This document shows, one piece after another, positions 17,133 to 24,983 of a stretch of 64,000 nt of DNA. The DNA is from Desulfoluna sp. (GTDB lineage Bacteria > Desulfobacterota > Desulfobacteria > Desulfobacterales > Desulfolunaceae), in contig NZ_JAQYWB010000003.1 of assembly GCF_030145185.1 (NCBI RefSeq), positions 62,001 through 126,000 on the forward strand, read 5' to 3'. How positions within the stretch are numbered: position 1 is the stretch's first letter; every line of letters starts with the position of its first letter. The notes under the pieces were generated by a model. The model was not told where the DNA came from. It saw nothing but the letters and a program-made list of their open reading frames with translations, and ran no database searches. The translations under genes were made by a program, and so were the position numbers.

Positions 17133-17648
17133 GTGACAGTGGGTGGTGAGGACGATCGTTGGATGAGGGTGGCTCTGCAGGAGGCGAAAGGGGCTCTGGA
17201 GGGTGGGGATTTTCCGGTGGGCTGTATCGTTGTGGCCCAGGGGCGTGTGGTGGCGTCGGGACGTCGCAGTGGAACGGCAGAGGGCCCGGGAAACGAGCTG
17301 GATCATGCCGAGGTGACGGCTTTGAGGCGCCTGCTGGAGGCCGGGGGGGTGCCGGACGGCTCGGACGCGACCTTGTATTGCACCATGGAGCCCTGCTTGA
17401 TGTGCTTCGGAGCTATTTTACTCAGCGGGGTCTCTCGCGTGGTCTGGGCGTATGAAGACGCCATGGGGGGCGGGGCCTCCTGTGACCTCTCCAGCGTGGG
17501 GCCCTTGTACCGTGAGGCCGGCGTTGCGGTCCAGGGCCGGGTCCTTCGCGGGGAAAGCTTGGCGCTTTTTAAAACCTTTTTCTCCAATCCGGACAACGGG
17601 TACTGGAAGGACAGTTTTCTGGAGAGGTACACGCTCACGACGGTGTAG
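17133..17648 (+). CDS. Nucleoside deaminase (TadA / cytidine-deaminase superfamily)
   Basis: Zinc-dependent deaminase of 171 residues. It has the HAE catalytic motif (LDHAEVTALRR, about 51-61) and the zinc-binding PCLMC in TMEPCLMCFGAIL (about 84-96). The N-terminal helix RWMRVALQEAKGALEGGDFPVGCIVV matches the superfamily. The C-terminal NPDNGYWKDSFLERYTL is unlike classic tRNA adenosine deaminase, so a free-nucleoside or base substrate is possible; tRNA A34 deamination cannot be excluded. The start is uncertain: GTG 17133 is used because conserved residues precede the first ATG (17163) and GGAAG lies about 6 bases upstream. Confidence 0.75.
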   Translation: MTVGGEDDRWMRVALQEAKGALEGGDFPVGCIVVAQGRVVASGRRSGTAEGPGNELDHAEVTALRRLLEAGGVPDGSDATLYCTMEPCLMCFGAILLSGVSRVVWAYEDAMGGGASCDLSSVGPLYREAGVAVQGRVLRGESLALFKTFFSNPDNGYWKDSFLERYTLTTV

Positions 17649-18290
17649 GGGCGGTGGGCGTGGTTTCCTTGTGCTGGCCATCGATCCGCTGGGGACACCG
17701 AACCCATCTCGGTTGTTGCGCGCATCCATGGCTTTATCCCCTTTCTCTATTTGTTTTTTTCTGACATTTACTTTCTCCTTTGTTGAAATTGAGCTAAAAC
17801 AGATATGGCAATGCCACATAACCTTTGGGTAATTTGCAAAACACATGCCATTTATAGAGAGGTGGCTTTATCGCAAGGCCTTGTAATAACGAGGTATCTG
17901 CAAGATGGCCTCTCGGAGAATAGAGGGAAAAGTGTCACGAAATCAGGTAGAATGCCTGAATGATTCCCTCGGTGGGTGGGGTGCCTAAGCAGCTAAAAGG
18001 GGCCATAGAATCCGTGCCCGATCTGGAAACGGGTCCCGGTGAAAAATCGGGACTCAAGGCAGGAATTCTCTCTTGTGGGCCGTGTGTTCAGGGGTGACAG
18101 GCCGGTTTGGCCTCCCAAGAGTGGTAACACCTGGGGGAATCCGATTAACAACCCGGAAAAAGTAACTTTTTTTTCTTGCATTTATTTCGAATCTTATATA
18201 AATAGAACGGTTGTGAATGATACATTATCCGCAAAATAGACTGTGATTGCGGAATGATAGCTTGAAACAGTAGACCACGAGGAGGAGAAC
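17649..18290 (+). other. Long leader region of the infC operon
   Basis: 640 bases without a supported gene. The middle part (about 17940-18150) is GC-rich with several short inverted repeats, for example TCCCG(18033-18037)/CGGGA(18048-18052) and GGCC-ggttt-GGCC. A plausible promoter lies at 18176-18204 and gives a leader of about 80 bases before infC. The usual upstream neighbour thrS is absent. Confidence 0.5.
18176..18204 (+). promoter_or_regulatory. Candidate sigma-70 promoter of infC-rpmI-rplT-pheST
   Basis: TTGCAT (18176-18181) and TAAATA (18199-18204) are 17 bases apart. The alternative -10 TATAAA (18197-18202) gives 15. Both lie in a strongly AT-rich block about 90 bases before infC. 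Confidence 0.4.
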
Positions 18291-18803
18291 ATAGCTAACC
18301 GCAGCAAAATCAACGTCAACAACAAGATCAGGGCAAGAGAAGTGCGCGTGATTGGTTCCGATGGAGCCCAGCTGGGCGTACTTCCAATTCAGAAGGCATT
18401 GAGTACCGCCGCTGAGGGCGGACTCGATCTTGTTGAGGTGGCACCGAACTCAACTCCTCCTGTTTGCAAAATTATGGATTTTGGTCGTTTCAAATACGAA
18501 GAGACCAAAAAGCGGCAGGAGGCGAAGAAGAAGCAGAGCTCTTTCCAGATGAAGGAGATCAAGGTCCGGCCCAAGACAGGTGACCATGACCTGGAAACCA
18601 AGGTCGGTCACATCAAAAAGTTTATCGATAAAGGGAACAAGGTCAAGGTAACGTGCATGTTTCGAGGGCGTGAAATTACACTTTCCGCCTTGGGGCGTGA
18701 GTTGCTTGCCCGTGTCGCCGAAAAGACTGCAGACGTAGCGACGGTTGAGCAGATGCCCAAGTTTGAAGGGCGGACCATGTTCATTATCCTCGCCCCCAAG
18801 TAA
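18291..18803 (+). CDS. infC: Translation initiation factor IF-3, probable AUA start
   Basis: IF-3, which binds the 30S subunit and proofreads start-codon choice; 170 residues. The conserved N-terminal text NNKIRAREVRVIGSDGAQLGVL lies upstream of the first standard start codon (GTG 18342, in the middle of it). Reading back, the only start-like codon near a Shine-Dalgarno sequence is ATA 18291, five bases after AGGAGG (18280-18285). An in-frame TAG at 18258-18260 closes the frame with no ATG, GTG or TTG in between. Rare start codons for infC (AUU in E. coli) are known to let IF-3 control its own synthesis. It is the first gene of infC-rpmI-rplT-pheS-pheT. Confidence 0.95.
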   Translation: MANRSKINVNNKIRAREVRVIGSDGAQLGVLPIQKALSTAAEGGLDLVEVAPNSTPPVCKIMDFGRFKYEETKKRQEAKKKQSSFQMKEIKVRPKTGDHDLETKVGHIKKFIDKGNKVKVTCMFRGREITLSALGRELLARVAEKTADVATVEQMPKFEGRTMFIILAPK

Positions 18804-19058
18804 GACGCCTTTGCAACGCGTAAGCGAGCGCCCGCCTGGGCCGCCGGTGTTTTCGGCCGGTCGGCAGGTGTGTTGCGCTTTTTTGCAGGGCCATCATAGT
18901 GCCTGCGACACCGGGGCCCCCGTTTCCCGGTTCGGGGTTTTTTAACGTGATGACATTCGGCACAGGCGGCATCGTGCACGTTCGGTGCGCCTGTATTTAT
19001 GGGGCCTTCGGGCGACATATGTCTGTGCCGGCTTAAAAAGTGAAAGAGGTTTGACACC

Positions 19059-19256
19059 ATGCCTAAGATTAAGACCAACAGAGCGGCTGCAAAGCGCTTT
19101 AAAATTACCGGTTCCGGTAAAATCAAGTTCAACAAGTCCAACTCAAGCCACATCCTTACCAAGAAGACCACCAAACGTAAGCGGTCTTTGAGGCTTGCTC
19201 AGGTCCTTGATGCGACCAACATGAAAGCTGTCAAGAGAATGCTCCCCAACGGGTAG
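19059..19256 (+). CDS. rpmI: 50S ribosomal protein L35
   Basis: A 65-residue basic protein beginning [28 protein letters not shown], the standard L35 sequence. An AAAGAGG site lies upstream. It stands between infC and rplT in the conserved translation cluster, with a 255-base GC-rich spacer before it and 213 bases after it. Regulation by L20 through this leader region is known in other bacteria but is not demonstrable here. Confidence 0.97.
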   Translation: MPKIKTNRAAAKRFKITGSGKIKFNKSNSSHILTKKTTKRKRSLRLAQVLDATNMKAVKRMLPNG

Positions 19257-19469
19257 TTCTCTGACGGAAGGCGACCGCCCCGCCTGGAATCCGTGCCGAG
19301 TCTGGCTGTGATCGTCAGGTTTAAGATAGGGTTGGGTCGAAGGTTTTTTGCGTTATCGGACTGTAATTGAACCCGGTTTCAGCACCAAGCACACTTATTT
19401 AAAAAAACGGTGGACATCACGGTCTTTATTAACAACAGGCCCTGATGTAACGATGGAGATACGAAGACA

Positions 19470-19823
19470 ATGAGAGTAAAAAGAGGAACTAAAGCGAGGC
19501 AGCGCAGGAATAAGATTCTTAAACTGGCCAAAGGTTTTCGTGGGGGGCGCAGTAAGCTGTTTCGTACAGCGGCCGACTCCGTAGACAAGGCGCTGATGTA
19601 TGCTTACCGTGATCGCAAGCAGAAAAAACGTGATTTCCGTAGGCTCTGGATTGCCCGAATTAACGCAGGCGCTCGAATGAATGGTCTTTCTTATAGCAAG
19701 TTCATTCACGGCCTGAAGCTGGCCAACATCGATCTGGACCGTAAGGTTCTGGCTGAACTGGCCGTCTCTGACCCTGCAGGTTTTGCAGCGGTTGTTGATC
19801 GAGCGTCCCAGCAGCTTCAGTAG
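19470..19823 (+). CDS. rplT: 50S ribosomal protein L20
   Basis: 117 residues, the usual length. It begins [25 protein letters not shown], and further on reads [22 protein letters not shown], both diagnostic of L20. It is an early assembly protein of the 50S subunit and, in well-studied bacteria, a translational repressor of its own operon. A GGAG site precedes the ATG by about 11 bases. It lies between rpmI and pheS. Confidence 0.97.
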   Translation: MRVKRGTKARQRRNKILKLAKGFRGGRSKLFRTAADSVDKALMYAYRDRKQKKRDFRRLWIARINAGARMNGLSYSKFIHGLKLANIDLDRKVLAELAVSDPAGFAAVVDRASQQLQ

Positions 19824-20015
19824 ATCGATCTCCCTGCCACAGTCGGGTCGTGCATAGCGGCCTTGGTGCCACGTGTGTCGACCCGCTCTTTCGGATGGGA
19901 CTTTTTCGGGGTAAGGAGGCTTGTAGTAAATACAGGCCCTTCTTGCCTCGTTTTTTTAACAGGTCCCGACCCTCTTGAAGGTTGAGGCCATCCAAACTGG
20001 ACACGTAGCGCGATC

Positions 20016-21023
20016 GTGGAAAATAATATTGAACAAATCTACAGTGAGGCGCTTTCCGCAATAGAAGCGGCCTCCGATGAGAAAAGCGTGAAAACCCTTT
20101 CCACCCTCTATTTGGGTCGAAAGGGTTTTGTGACTCAGTACCTTAAAAATATTTCCTCGCTTCCTGAGGGAGATCGGCCCCTGGCAGGAAAGCGGGCCAA
20201 TGAAATGAAGCGGGGCCTTGACGGTGCCATCGCATCTCGTCTTGCCGTCCTTGGGGCGGAAGCCGAGGCCTCCGATCCTGGGATTGATGTCACCCTTCCC
20301 GGTCGGTTGTCGGCCTCTGGCTCTTTTCATCCGATCACTCGTATCACCACAGAAATTTGTGAGATTTTTACCCGACTCGGGTTCTCTGTGGTGGAGGGTC
20401 CAGAGGTTGAAAGTGATTATTACAACTTCGAAGCCCTCAACATTCCCAAGCATCACCCCGCCCGGGACATGCAGGATACCTTTTACATCTCCCCTGAGAC
20501 GGTCCTTCGAACCCACACCTCTCCGACCCAGCCCCGTGTCATGGAAAAGAGCGAGCCGCCCGTTCGGATTATCGCTCCTGGCAAGGTCTATCGGTGTGAT
20601 TCCGATTTGACCCATACCGCCATGTTTCATCAGGTGGAAGGTCTCTATGTGGATAAAAAGGTCTCTTTCGGGGATCTGAAGGGGGTTCTTACCTCTTTTA
20701 TTCATCAGATGTTCGATCCAGGGATCTCCCTTCGTTTCCGACCCAGTTTTTTCCCTTTTACCGAACCCAGTGCCGAGGTGGATATTAAGTGCGTCATCTG
20801 CCGCGGAAAAGGGTGCCGTGTCTGTTCTCATACCGGATGGCTCGAAATTCTGGGCTCCGGCATGGTGCATCCTGCGGTGTTGGAGAACGTGGGGTACGAT
20901 ACGGAAAAGGTGAGCGGATTTGCTTTTGGCATGGGGGTGGAGCGTATTACCATGTTAAAATATGGCGTGGATGATATCCGGAAATATTTCGAAAACGACA
21001 TCAGGTTTCTGAGGCAATTCTAA
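20016..21023 (+). CDS. pheS: Phenylalanyl-tRNA synthetase alpha subunit
   Basis: Catalytic alpha subunit of the heterotetrameric synthetase that charges tRNA-Phe; 335 residues. The class II motif 2 region is seen in LRTHTSPTQPRVM and RIIAPGKVYRCDSDLTHTAMFHQVEGL (about 165-215). Motif 3 is in GFAFGMGVERITMLKYGVDDIRKYF near the C-terminus. The N-terminal coiled-coil arm is present. The start is GTG (20016), reading MENNIEQIYSEAL. The stop is one base away from pheT, so the two are translationally coupled. Confidence 0.97.
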   Translation: MENNIEQIYSEALSAIEAASDEKSVKTLSTLYLGRKGFVTQYLKNISSLPEGDRPLAGKRANEMKRGLDGAIASRLAVLGAEAEASDPGIDVTLPGRLSASGSFHPITRITTEICEIFTRLGFSVVEGPEVESDYYNFEALNIPKHHPARDMQDTFYISPETVLRTHTSPTQPRVMEKSEPPVRIIAPGKVYRCDSDLTHTAMFHQVEGLYVDKKVSFGDLKGVLTSFIHQMFDPGISLRFRPSFFPFTEPSAEVDIKCVICRGKGCRVCSHTGWLEILGSGMVHPAVLENVGYDTEKVSGFAFGMGVERITMLKYGVDDIRKYFENDIRFLRQF

Positions 21024-21024
21024 G

Positions 21025-23454
21025 ATGAAATTCAGTCTAAGCTGGTTAAACGAATACATCACCCTGGGTATGGGAGTGGACCGTCTTGCGGACGGGCTCA
21101 CCATGGCCGGCCTTGAGGTCGACTCCGTCACGCCTCTCTATGACTCTCTCGAGGGTGTGGTGGTGGCCCGGATTGTAGAGGCGAAACCCCATCCCAACGC
21201 GGACAAGCTTCGGCTCTGTCAGGTGGATGTGGGGGCCGAAGAGAGGGTGGGTATTGTTTGTGGCGCGCCCAATGCCGCCGAGGGACTCGTGGTGCCTTGC
21301 GCCCTTCCCGGTGCGGTGCTCCCCGGGGGGATCAAAATTAAAAAGGGGAAAATTCGGGGTGAAAAGTCCGGCGGGATGCTTTGCAGTGCCCGAGAGCTGC
21401 AGCTGGCGACCGATGCCTCTGGTTTGATGGAGCTTGCCTCTGACCTGGTCCCCGGAATGCCTGTTAAAGAGGCCCTGGCGCTCAAGGACTCCATGGTGGA
21501 GATTGACTTGACTCCCAACCGTCCCGATTGCTTGAGTGTGATCGGGATCGCGCGTGAGGCCGGTTCTTTCCAGGAGCCCCCCGTGAAGGTTTCGTATCCT
21601 GAGGTTTCGCTTCCCGCTGCGGACGCGTCCCTGGGGACCATTGCCGATCACACCTCGGTCACCATTGATGATGGCGATCTTTGCTGGCGCTACGCGGCGC
21701 GTCTTGTGTTTGATGTCACGGTTGGGCCGTCTCCCGCCTGGCTTCAGCGGCGCCTTCTCTCTGTGGGGTTGGCCCCTATCAACAACATCGTGGATATCAC
21801 CAACTTTGTGATGCTGGAGACCGGCCAGCCCATGCATGCCTTTGACTTTGATCGTCTGGCAGAAAACCGTGTTGTTGTGAAACGTGCGGCCGAAGGAGAG
21901 GCGTTTACCACTCTGGATGGTAAAGAGCACACGCTGACCTCAGAGATGCTGATGATTTGTGACGGCGAAAAATCTGTGGCCATTGGCGGTGTGATGGGCG
22001 GCGTGAACTCCGAGATTGGGGAGGGGACCACCCGCGTGCTTCTTGAGAGCGCCTGCTTTAATCCCACCTCCGTTCGTAAGACCTCGAAGCTTACAGGGAT
22101 CCACTCTGATGCCTCCCATCGTTTTGAGCGCGGCAGTGACCTTGAAGGGGTGTTGTTTGCCCTGAATCGTGCGACGGCTCTCGTGGCAGAGCTTGGCGGC
22201 GGGGCCCTGGTGGACGGTCTTATCGATGAGAACCCCATGCCGTATGCCCCCCGGACCATTCGCGTGAATGTCGAGTCCCTGAACAGTCGGCTCGGCACCT
22301 CCCTTGGGGCGGTTGAGATGCAGGAGCTTCTTTGTCGCGTTGAGTTTGCCGTCGACGTGTTGGATGAGAACACCCTTGATGTGGTGCCTCCCTCCTACCG
22401 TGTGGATGTGGAGAGGCCGGAAGATCTCTCAGAAGAAATCGCCCGTCTCTGGGGGTACAATAACATTGAGACCTCCTACGCCAAGGTGGTGGCCTCCAAT
22501 GAGAGTTATCCCCCAGCCTTTTCCGCCCGCCAGGCGGTCCGCAGTGCCTTTGTCGGGATTGGTTTCAATGAAGCCGTGAACTACAGCTTTATCCGGGAAG
22601 ATGCCGTCGATCGCCTTCGCTTTGCTGAAGGAGATCCCCGAAGGCGTCTGGTCACCATCGTGAATCCGATCTCCGAAGAGCAGAAGGTGATGCGCACCTC
22701 TCTGATCGCCGGGCTTTTGGCTTCTGCGGTTCGAAACATCAGTGTTCAGGAGCGCAGCCTGCATCTTTTTGAGGTGGGGGCGACCTTTATCGCCGGTGAG
22801 GGGGAGACTCTCCCTGAAGAGCCGGAGATGTTGGCAGGACTTGTGACGGGTGACCGACGGTCTGCCTCCTGGTTCGGCAAAGAGGAGCCCTGTGACTTCT
22901 ACGATCTCAAGGGAGCCCTCGAAGGCTTTTTTGATTCCCTGCATATTTTTGGGGTCAGCTTTCGCCCCATGGTTGCCGAAGCCTGCTGTTATACCCGTCC
23001 CGGCTATACCGCCGAGATTCTGGTGGACGGCGAGGTGATCGGGCTGGCGGGCAAGGTTCATGGCGAGGTGCTGAAGAGTTTTGAGCTGAAGCAGGACGTC
23101 TTTGTCTTTGAAATGGCCATGGGGCCTCTCGCGGCCCGTATTTCTGGAGATCGTCAGGCATCATCCATTCCGAAGTTTCCGTCCGTGACGCGTGATGTGA
23201 CCATCATCTGTGATGCGTCTGTCTGTGCGGGGGATGCCATGGCGGCCATCGGGGATGAAAAGCAGGCTTTGATTGAGGGGGCCTGGCTTCTGGATCATTA
23301 CGCTGGCGAGAATATTCCTGAAGGCAAGCAGAGCCTGACCTTCAGGGTGGTGTATCGTTCCGCCGACAAAACCTTGAACGACAAGGCCGTCAACAAAATA
23401 CATACACGTATTATGGAGATGCTTCTTAAGCGGTTTGACGCGGTGCTTCCGTAA
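21025..23454 (+). CDS. pheT: Phenylalanyl-tRNA synthetase beta subunit
   Basis: 809-residue beta subunit with full domain order: N-terminal B1 start MKFSLSWLNEYI, tRNA-binding domain (about 40-150, GVVVARIVEAKPHPNADKLRLCQVDVG), B3/B4 editing domain (about 205-395, FVMLETGQPMHAFDFD), B5 domain with NIETSYAKV, catalytic-like domain (about 475-700) and C-terminal anticodon-binding domain (about 715-809, SIPKFPSVTRDVTII). It starts one base after pheS. It ends the infC operon, since a perfect terminator follows 48 bases later. Confidence 0.97.
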   Translation: MKFSLSWLNEYITLGMGVDRLADGLTMAGLEVDSVTPLYDSLEGVVVARIVEAKPHPNADKLRLCQVDVGAEERVGIVCGAPNAAEGLVVPCALPGAVLPGGIKIKKGKIRGEKSGGMLCSARELQLATDASGLMELASDLVPGMPVKEALALKDSMVEIDLTPNRPDCLSVIGIAREAGSFQEPPVKVSYPEVSLPAADASLGTIADHTSVTIDDGDLCWRYAARLVFDVTVGPSPAWLQRRLLSVGLAPINNIVDITNFVMLETGQPMHAFDFDRLAENRVVVKRAAEGEAFTTLDGKEHTLTSEMLMICDGEKSVAIGGVMGGVNSEIGEGTTRVLLESACFNPTSVRKTSKLTGIHSDASHRFERGSDLEGVLFALNRATALVAELGGGALVDGLIDENPMPYAPRTIRVNVESLNSRLGTSLGAVEMQELLCRVEFAVDVLDENTLDVVPPSYRVDVERPEDLSEEIARLWGYNNIETSYAKVVASNESYPPAFSARQAVRSAFVGIGFNEAVNYSFIREDAVDRLRFAEGDPRRRLVTIVNPISEEQKVMRTSLIAGLLASAVRNISVQERSLHLFEVGATFIAGEGETLPEEPEMLAGLVTGDRRSASWFGKEEPCDFYDLKGALEGFFDSLHIFGVSFRPMVAEACCYTRPGYTAEILVDGEVIGLAGKVHGEVLKSFELKQDVFVFEMAMGPLAARISGDRQASSIPKFPSVTRDVTIICDASVCAGDAMAAIGDEKQALIEGAWLLDHYAGENIPEGKQSLTFRVVYRSADKTLNDKAVNKIHTRIMEMLLKRFDAVLP

Positions 23455-23501
23455 TGACGGGTTGAATGCCGACCTCTTAAGGACGTGCTGTGATTTATCC
23501 G

Positions 23502-23532
23502 AAAAGGGGCGTCTATGGCGCCCCTTTTTTTT
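23502..23532 (+). terminator. Terminator of the infC-pheT operon
   Basis: The perfect stem AAAAGGGGCG / CGCCCCTTTT around a 7-base loop runs into eight T. Confidence 0.95.
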
Positions 23533-23760
23533 CGCCTCCCCGGCATGCGATTCCGCGGGGAGGCGGGGTCTCTTTTGCGCAGGACTTTTGCTGAAAAACG
23601 TGGAAAAGGCCTGCGGCACGCACTTGAACGTTTTTTACCGAATGTCTTTTTGATAGCACGGGGCCGCCGATGGATGAGCAGGCGGTCGGGAAAAGGAGGG
23701 TTGTGCGGGTGATCCGCAAAGGTGGCCTGTCTGCCTTGAAACCGAGGAGGGGAGTAGAAA

Positions 23761-24090
23761 ATGGGTATTGTCCCTCAGAAAAAGTATTTTAAGATTAGTG
23801 AGGTCAGCAGCCTGACCGGTTTGGAAACCCATGTTCTGCGTTTCTGGGAGGGGGAGTTTTCCGCCATTCGTCCCAAGCGTACCGAGTCTGGCCAGCGTAT
23901 GTATCGCAGAAAAGATATTGATGTGATTTTTGAGATCAAGAGGCTGCTTCATAACGAGCGTTATACTATTGAAGGCGCTAAAAAAATGATCTGCGCCAGA
24001 GGAAAAGAGAGCGAGGGGCCTCAGGGGGCCACCCGTGATGTTCTCAAGGAGATCATGGCTGAATTGAGAGTGATTCGAGCCTTGGTTTAG
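23761..24090 (+). CDS. MerR-family transcriptional regulator
   Basis: A small 109-residue regulator. The N-terminal winged helix spans about residues 8-78: YFKISEVSSLTGLETHVLRFWEGEFSAIRP with YRRKDIDVIFEIKRLLHNERYTIEGAKKMI. A short helical tail follows with no metal-binding Cys, so the ligand is unknown. A GAGGAGGGGAG site precedes the ATG. A MerR gene directly after pheST is a recurrent arrangement in delta-proteobacteria; its targets are not known. The 306-base gap before it contains the pheT terminator and nothing else recognised. Confidence 0.9.
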   Translation: MGIVPQKKYFKISEVSSLTGLETHVLRFWEGEFSAIRPKRTESGQRMYRRKDIDVIFEIKRLLHNERYTIEGAKKMICARGKESEGPQGATRDVLKEIMAELRVIRALV

Positions 24091-24131
24091 GTGAGTGGGC
24101 ACGTGCGTGAACCGCGTCTCCGATTAATGTA

Positions 24132-24160
24132 TTGACAATACACTTTTTTTATCTTATTAG
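24132..24160 (+). promoter_or_regulatory. Strong sigma-70 promoter for a small transcript
   Basis: A perfect -35 TTGACA (24132-24137) is followed after 17 bases by -10 TATTAG (24155-24160), with an A+T-rich spacer. No gene begins within 250 bases downstream. Confidence 0.75.
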
Positions 24161-24166
24161 ATAAGG

Positions 24167-24406
24167 CTGGAAAGTTGAGGGAGCTGTACGCAACGAGGCT
24201 GTAAACACTGCCTTTGGTGGGCGTTTCGGGGTTAGACCCTGACGTTTTTACCATTCGTGCGCCCCCTGAGACAGTCCCTTTTTTCGGGGCTCTTGCTGGG
24301 TGTGCCCCGTTTCTTGAGGCCATTTGGCAATGGCGGATGCTTGCAAAGGCGTCGCCGTGACATGAAGGTCTGTTGCATTTGAGAACGGGCAAAGCGCCCG
24401 TTTTTT
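24167..24406 (+). ncRNA. Candidate small RNA (about 240 nt) between merR and rimP
   Basis: A self-contained unit with a near-consensus promoter at 24132-24160 and a perfect terminator (AACGGGC-aaagc-GCCCGTT, then TTTTTT) at 24384-24406. There is no open frame with a ribosome binding site between them. Several local hairpins are possible: CGGGGC/GCCCCG around a 13-base loop, CCATT-tggc-AATGG, GGGT-tag-ACCC. Hallmarks of tmRNA, 4.5S RNA, RNase P RNA or tRNA were looked for and not found. A 6S-like rod was not evident either. It might instead be an attenuated leader of rimP-nusA-infB. Confidence 0.5.
24384..24406 (+). terminator. Terminator ending the candidate small RNA
   Basis: The 7-bp perfect stem AACGGGC / GCCCGTT is followed by six T, G, then five T. 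Confidence 0.9.
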
Positions 24407-24432
24407 GTTTTTATATTGCGCTGTGTTACAGT
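24405..24432 (+). promoter_or_regulatory. Weak candidate promoter of rimP-nusA-infB
   Basis: TTGTTT (24405-24410) and TACAGT (24427-24432) are 16 bases apart and lie just after the terminator, 20 bases before rimP. Weak match; offered because some promoter is needed here if the terminator is efficient. Confidence 0.3.
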
Positions 24433-24452
24433 GACATGAACGGATAGGCAGT

Positions 24453-24983
24453 ATGAGCACCCGCTCCAAAAAACAGAAATTACAAAAAAAAGAGAACCGA
24501 CCTCGTTCGGTTATCACCGGAAGGCATCTTGCCGAGGCACGCCATCTTGCCGATGAGTTGTGTGAGGGAGAAGGGCTGGAACTTGTCCATATTGAGACCG
24601 TCATGGAACTCAGCCAATCTATCCTGCGCGTTTATATTGACAAGGAAGGCGGGGTAAGCGTGGGTGACTGCACCTCCGTGAGCCGACAGCTGGGAGACGT
24701 GATGGATGTCTCTTTGGAAATTCGAGGCGAGTATCGCCTGGAAGTTTCTTCGCCGGGCCTGGATCGTCCCGTTTCAAAGCTGACAGATTTTCAGCGTTTT
24801 AAGGGTCGAGCGGCGGTGATCAAGACAGACTCTCCAGTCGGAGGGAAAAGTCGCTTCAAAGGCACGCTTCTCGGGCTGGCCCCGGGTGAGCTGGTATGCA
24901 TAGACGTTGACGGAACAACGCACGAGATTGCACTTGAGAACATCAAACGTGCCAGACTTGTCGGAAATATTGGGGAGAGCTGA
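24453..24983 (+). CDS. rimP: Ribosome maturation factor RimP
   Basis: 30S maturation factor of 176 residues, with a Lys-rich N-terminal extension before the usual start of the family. Conserved text includes LVHIETVMELSQSILRVYIDKEGGVSVGDCTSVSRQLGDVMD and YRLEVSSPGLDRPV (about 48-115), then the SH3-like C-terminal domain. Its TGA overlaps the nusA ATG (TGATG arrangement), as commonly seen in rimP-nusA-infB operons. Confidence 0.95.
   Translation: MSTRSKKQKLQKKENRPRSVITGRHLAEARHLADELCEGEGLELVHIETVMELSQSILRVYIDKEGGVSVGDCTSVSRQLGDVMDVSLEIRGEYRLEVSSPGLDRPVSKLTDFQRFKGRAAVIKTDSPVGGKSRFKGTLLGLAPGELVCIDVDGTTHEIALENIKRARLVGNIGES

Noticed and set aside
18030-18055. Text resembling part of a cobalamin riboswitch (GTCCCGGTGAAAAATCGGGA) in the infC leader
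   Set aside because: Only one stem is similar. The CCCGCAAC segment and the GCCACTG box are absent, and infC is not a B12-related gene.
24167-24406. 6S RNA, tmRNA, SRP RNA or tRNA at this place
   Set aside because: No T-loop, no tmRNA or SRP consensus segments, and the 5' and 3' ends do not pair in a 6S-like rod. Left as an unassigned small RNA.
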